From a virus: a stretch of 22,647 nucleotides of DNA. Each line of letters opens with the position of its first letter. Positions within the stretch are counted from its first letter, which is position 1. The stretch covers positions 1 through 22,647 of IMG/VR virus record IMGVR_UViG_3300006805_000180; one strand, given 5' to 3'. The translations under genes were made by a program, and so were the position numbers. This document shows, piece by piece, positions 21,522 to 22,647 of the stretch. The notes beneath the pieces were generated by a model. It saw only the letters and a list, made by a program, of their open reading frames with translations, searched no databases and was not told where the DNA came from.

Positions 21522-22370
21522 ATGTATGCGCAGCTGGGAAATATATTATTTGCAAATCAAAACGGTTTCGATTCGTTTTCTAAAACCGATGATACTACCT
21601 ATGCCCAGCACGATCTGATCAGTGGCAAGCCACGCCTGCAGCCTGTTGCAAATGAACTGGAAGAAATAACCATAAGCCTGCACCTGCGTGCAGAGTTTGT
21701 TAATGTAGAAGATTCAATTCTGGCTTTAAAAACAAGTAAAGATTCTTTCGAAATACTGCCATTGGTGCTGGGTAGTGGCCGTTACCTGGGCGATTATGTT
21801 ATTACCAGCATTGGCGAAACACATAACACTGCTTTTGATGATGGCCTGCTGATCGATGCTACCGTATCACTCACCATCCGCGAATATTCCACTACCGATA
21901 AGTTACAGCAGCAACAAAATGCAGCCCGTAAAAATGCCTTTGCAGTAGGCGATAAAAAACCCGTGCTCACCGGCTTAACCCAACCAGCAACCGTTGCACA
22001 AACAGCCACACAGGATGCCAGTATTATGAACAGTGAGTGTAAAGAGATTGACCAGGCGGTACGGGATTATGCAAACAATCCATCAAAGGCAGAACAGCTT
22101 GCAACAAAAATTCAAAAGAGTATTGCCAACACACAGGACAGCATAGAAAAATACCAGGGAAAAATAAATGTTTTAGCGAGTGTTTTTGAAGATACCAATA
22201 GTGTTGAACAGGCATTGCAAAACTTAAGCGATGCCACCAACAGCTTTACATTTCCTGTTCCCGGTTTGGGTTCGCTGCAAAGCAGCAATCTTTTTCTGCA
22301 ATCTGCATTGCAGGGTTTCAATACAGCCAACAGCATCTTAAATTATAAAGTGATCATTCGCCGCGCATGA
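21522..22370 (+). CDS. Tail protein, P2 gpU family, with long C-terminal extension
   Basis: Residues 1-130 match P2 gpU: an opening MYAQLGNILFANQNGFDSFS, then EEITISLHLRAEF, LVLGSGRYLGDYVITSIGET and LLIDATVSLTIREY. In P2 the whole protein has 159 aa; this one has 282 aa. The extra part (about 135-282) is helical with a glutamine-rich start and a coiled-coil-like segment (AEQLATKIQKSIANTQDSIE). It begins 4 bases after the tape measure stop and overlaps the gpX gene by 4 bp. It is expected at the tail end or hub region. Confidence 0.8.
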   Translation: MYAQLGNILFANQNGFDSFSKTDDTTYAQHDLISGKPRLQPVANELEEITISLHLRAEFVNVEDSILALKTSKDSFEILPLVLGSGRYLGDYVITSIGETHNTAFDDGLLIDATVSLTIREYSTTDKLQQQQNAARKNAFAVGDKKPVLTGLTQPATVAQTATQDASIMNSECKEIDQAVRDYANNPSKAEQLATKIQKSIANTQDSIEKYQGKINVLASVFEDTNSVEQALQNLSDATNSFTFPVPGLGSLQSSNLFLQSALQGFNTANSILNYKVIIRRA

Positions 22371-22612
22371 ACAATTTCGAATACATAACAAGAGAGAATC
22401 AAAGGTGGGATCAAATTGCGTACTCCGCTTATGGTGTAACCAGCATTAATGAAAATGGTGTAAACGAACCGGCAATGAAACGCATTATAGAAGCCAACCC
22501 CACCATACCCATTGCAGATAAATTAGCCGGTGGCATCATACTGAATATTCCGGTGCTCGAAAGCAATTCACCAAAAACAAATACGGAGCTGTTGCCACCA
22601 TGGAAAAAGTAA
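22367..22612 (+). CDS. Tail protein X (P2 gpX, LysM-like)
   Basis: This 81-aa protein has the gpX/LysM pattern: ENQRWDQIAYSAYG at the start, IIEANPTIPIADKLAGGIIL in the middle and LNIPVLE at the end. P2 gpX is 67 aa. It is coupled to the gpU gene by an ATGA overlap. The order T-U-X predicts a gpD-like baseplate hub gene just beyond the window. Confidence 0.9.
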   Translation: MNNFEYITRENQRWDQIAYSAYGVTSINENGVNEPAMKRIIEANPTIPIADKLAGGIILNIPVLESNSPKTNTELLPPWKK

Positions 22613-22621
22613 AGTTATACA

Positions 22622-22641
22622 GTACAAGAGTGCGACGCAAC
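22622..22641. repeat. Dispersed intergenic repeat, right-half fragment at the window end
   Basis: GTACAAGAGTGCGACGCAAC is the inverse of TTGCGTCGCAC..TTGTAC at 9807-9825, with one difference. It may continue beyond the window. Confidence 0.6.
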
Positions 22642-22647
22642 GAAAGC

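Noticed and set aside
16244-22641. Phage attachment sites in the dispersed repeats
   Set aside because: There are too many copies in both orientations inside one operon. An att site would be expected once at each prophage end.

Overview
The window is most of the packaging, head and tail module of a tailed phage or prophage of a Bacteroidetes host. I assign the host from the style of its A/T-rich gene leaders, the weak Shine-Dalgarno sequences, and an intergenic repeat (CGTCATTTCGAA..GAGAAATCT) that I remember from Bacteroidetes chromosomes. I could not check this against a database. All genes lie on the + strand.

Layout. (1) 1-693: a lambda Nu1-like small terminase. (2) About 690-6860: A/T-rich cargo built as four gene units. 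Each unit is bracketed by its own inverted repeat (it starts GTT.. and ends ..AAC). Units are separated by long two-armed inverted-repeat sites. The cargo comprises a small CxxC protein, a small hypothetical, an operon of a beta-class DNA methyltransferase with seven very small genes, and a one-polypeptide (type IIG-like) restriction-modification enzyme flanked by two related hairpins. (3) 6898-7782: a tyrosine recombinase. (4) 7846-16231: large terminase (GpA family), three small unknowns including a stand-alone DnaA domain IV-like protein, a gpW-like joiner, a lambda-type portal, a small unknown, an HNH protein, a fused prohead protease/major capsid protein, and a decoration protein. (5) 16305-22612: connector/terminator candidates, contractile sheath, tube, an E/E'-type tail chaperone with a convincing programmed -1 frameshift site, tape measure, gpU and gpX. 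The baseplate genes should follow beyond the window.

How it fits together. The packaging and head genes are lambda-like with a Mu/HK97-type capsid fusion, and the tail is P2-like, so the virion should be a myovirus. The two terminase subunit genes, normally adjacent, lie about 7.1 kb apart with the cargo and the recombinase between them. The late region also carries seven copies or fragments of a dispersed intergenic repeat and four copies of a TTGCG-N5-CGCAA dyad.

Most notable. The cargo follows the logic of integron gene cassettes: the first bases of each unit are complementary to the sequence just after that same unit's gene, so on circularisation the two would extend the site's stem. No integron integrase is recognisable, and the core does not match the canonical attC consensus. 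I therefore call it an attC-like, possibly undescribed phage cassette system, as an inference.
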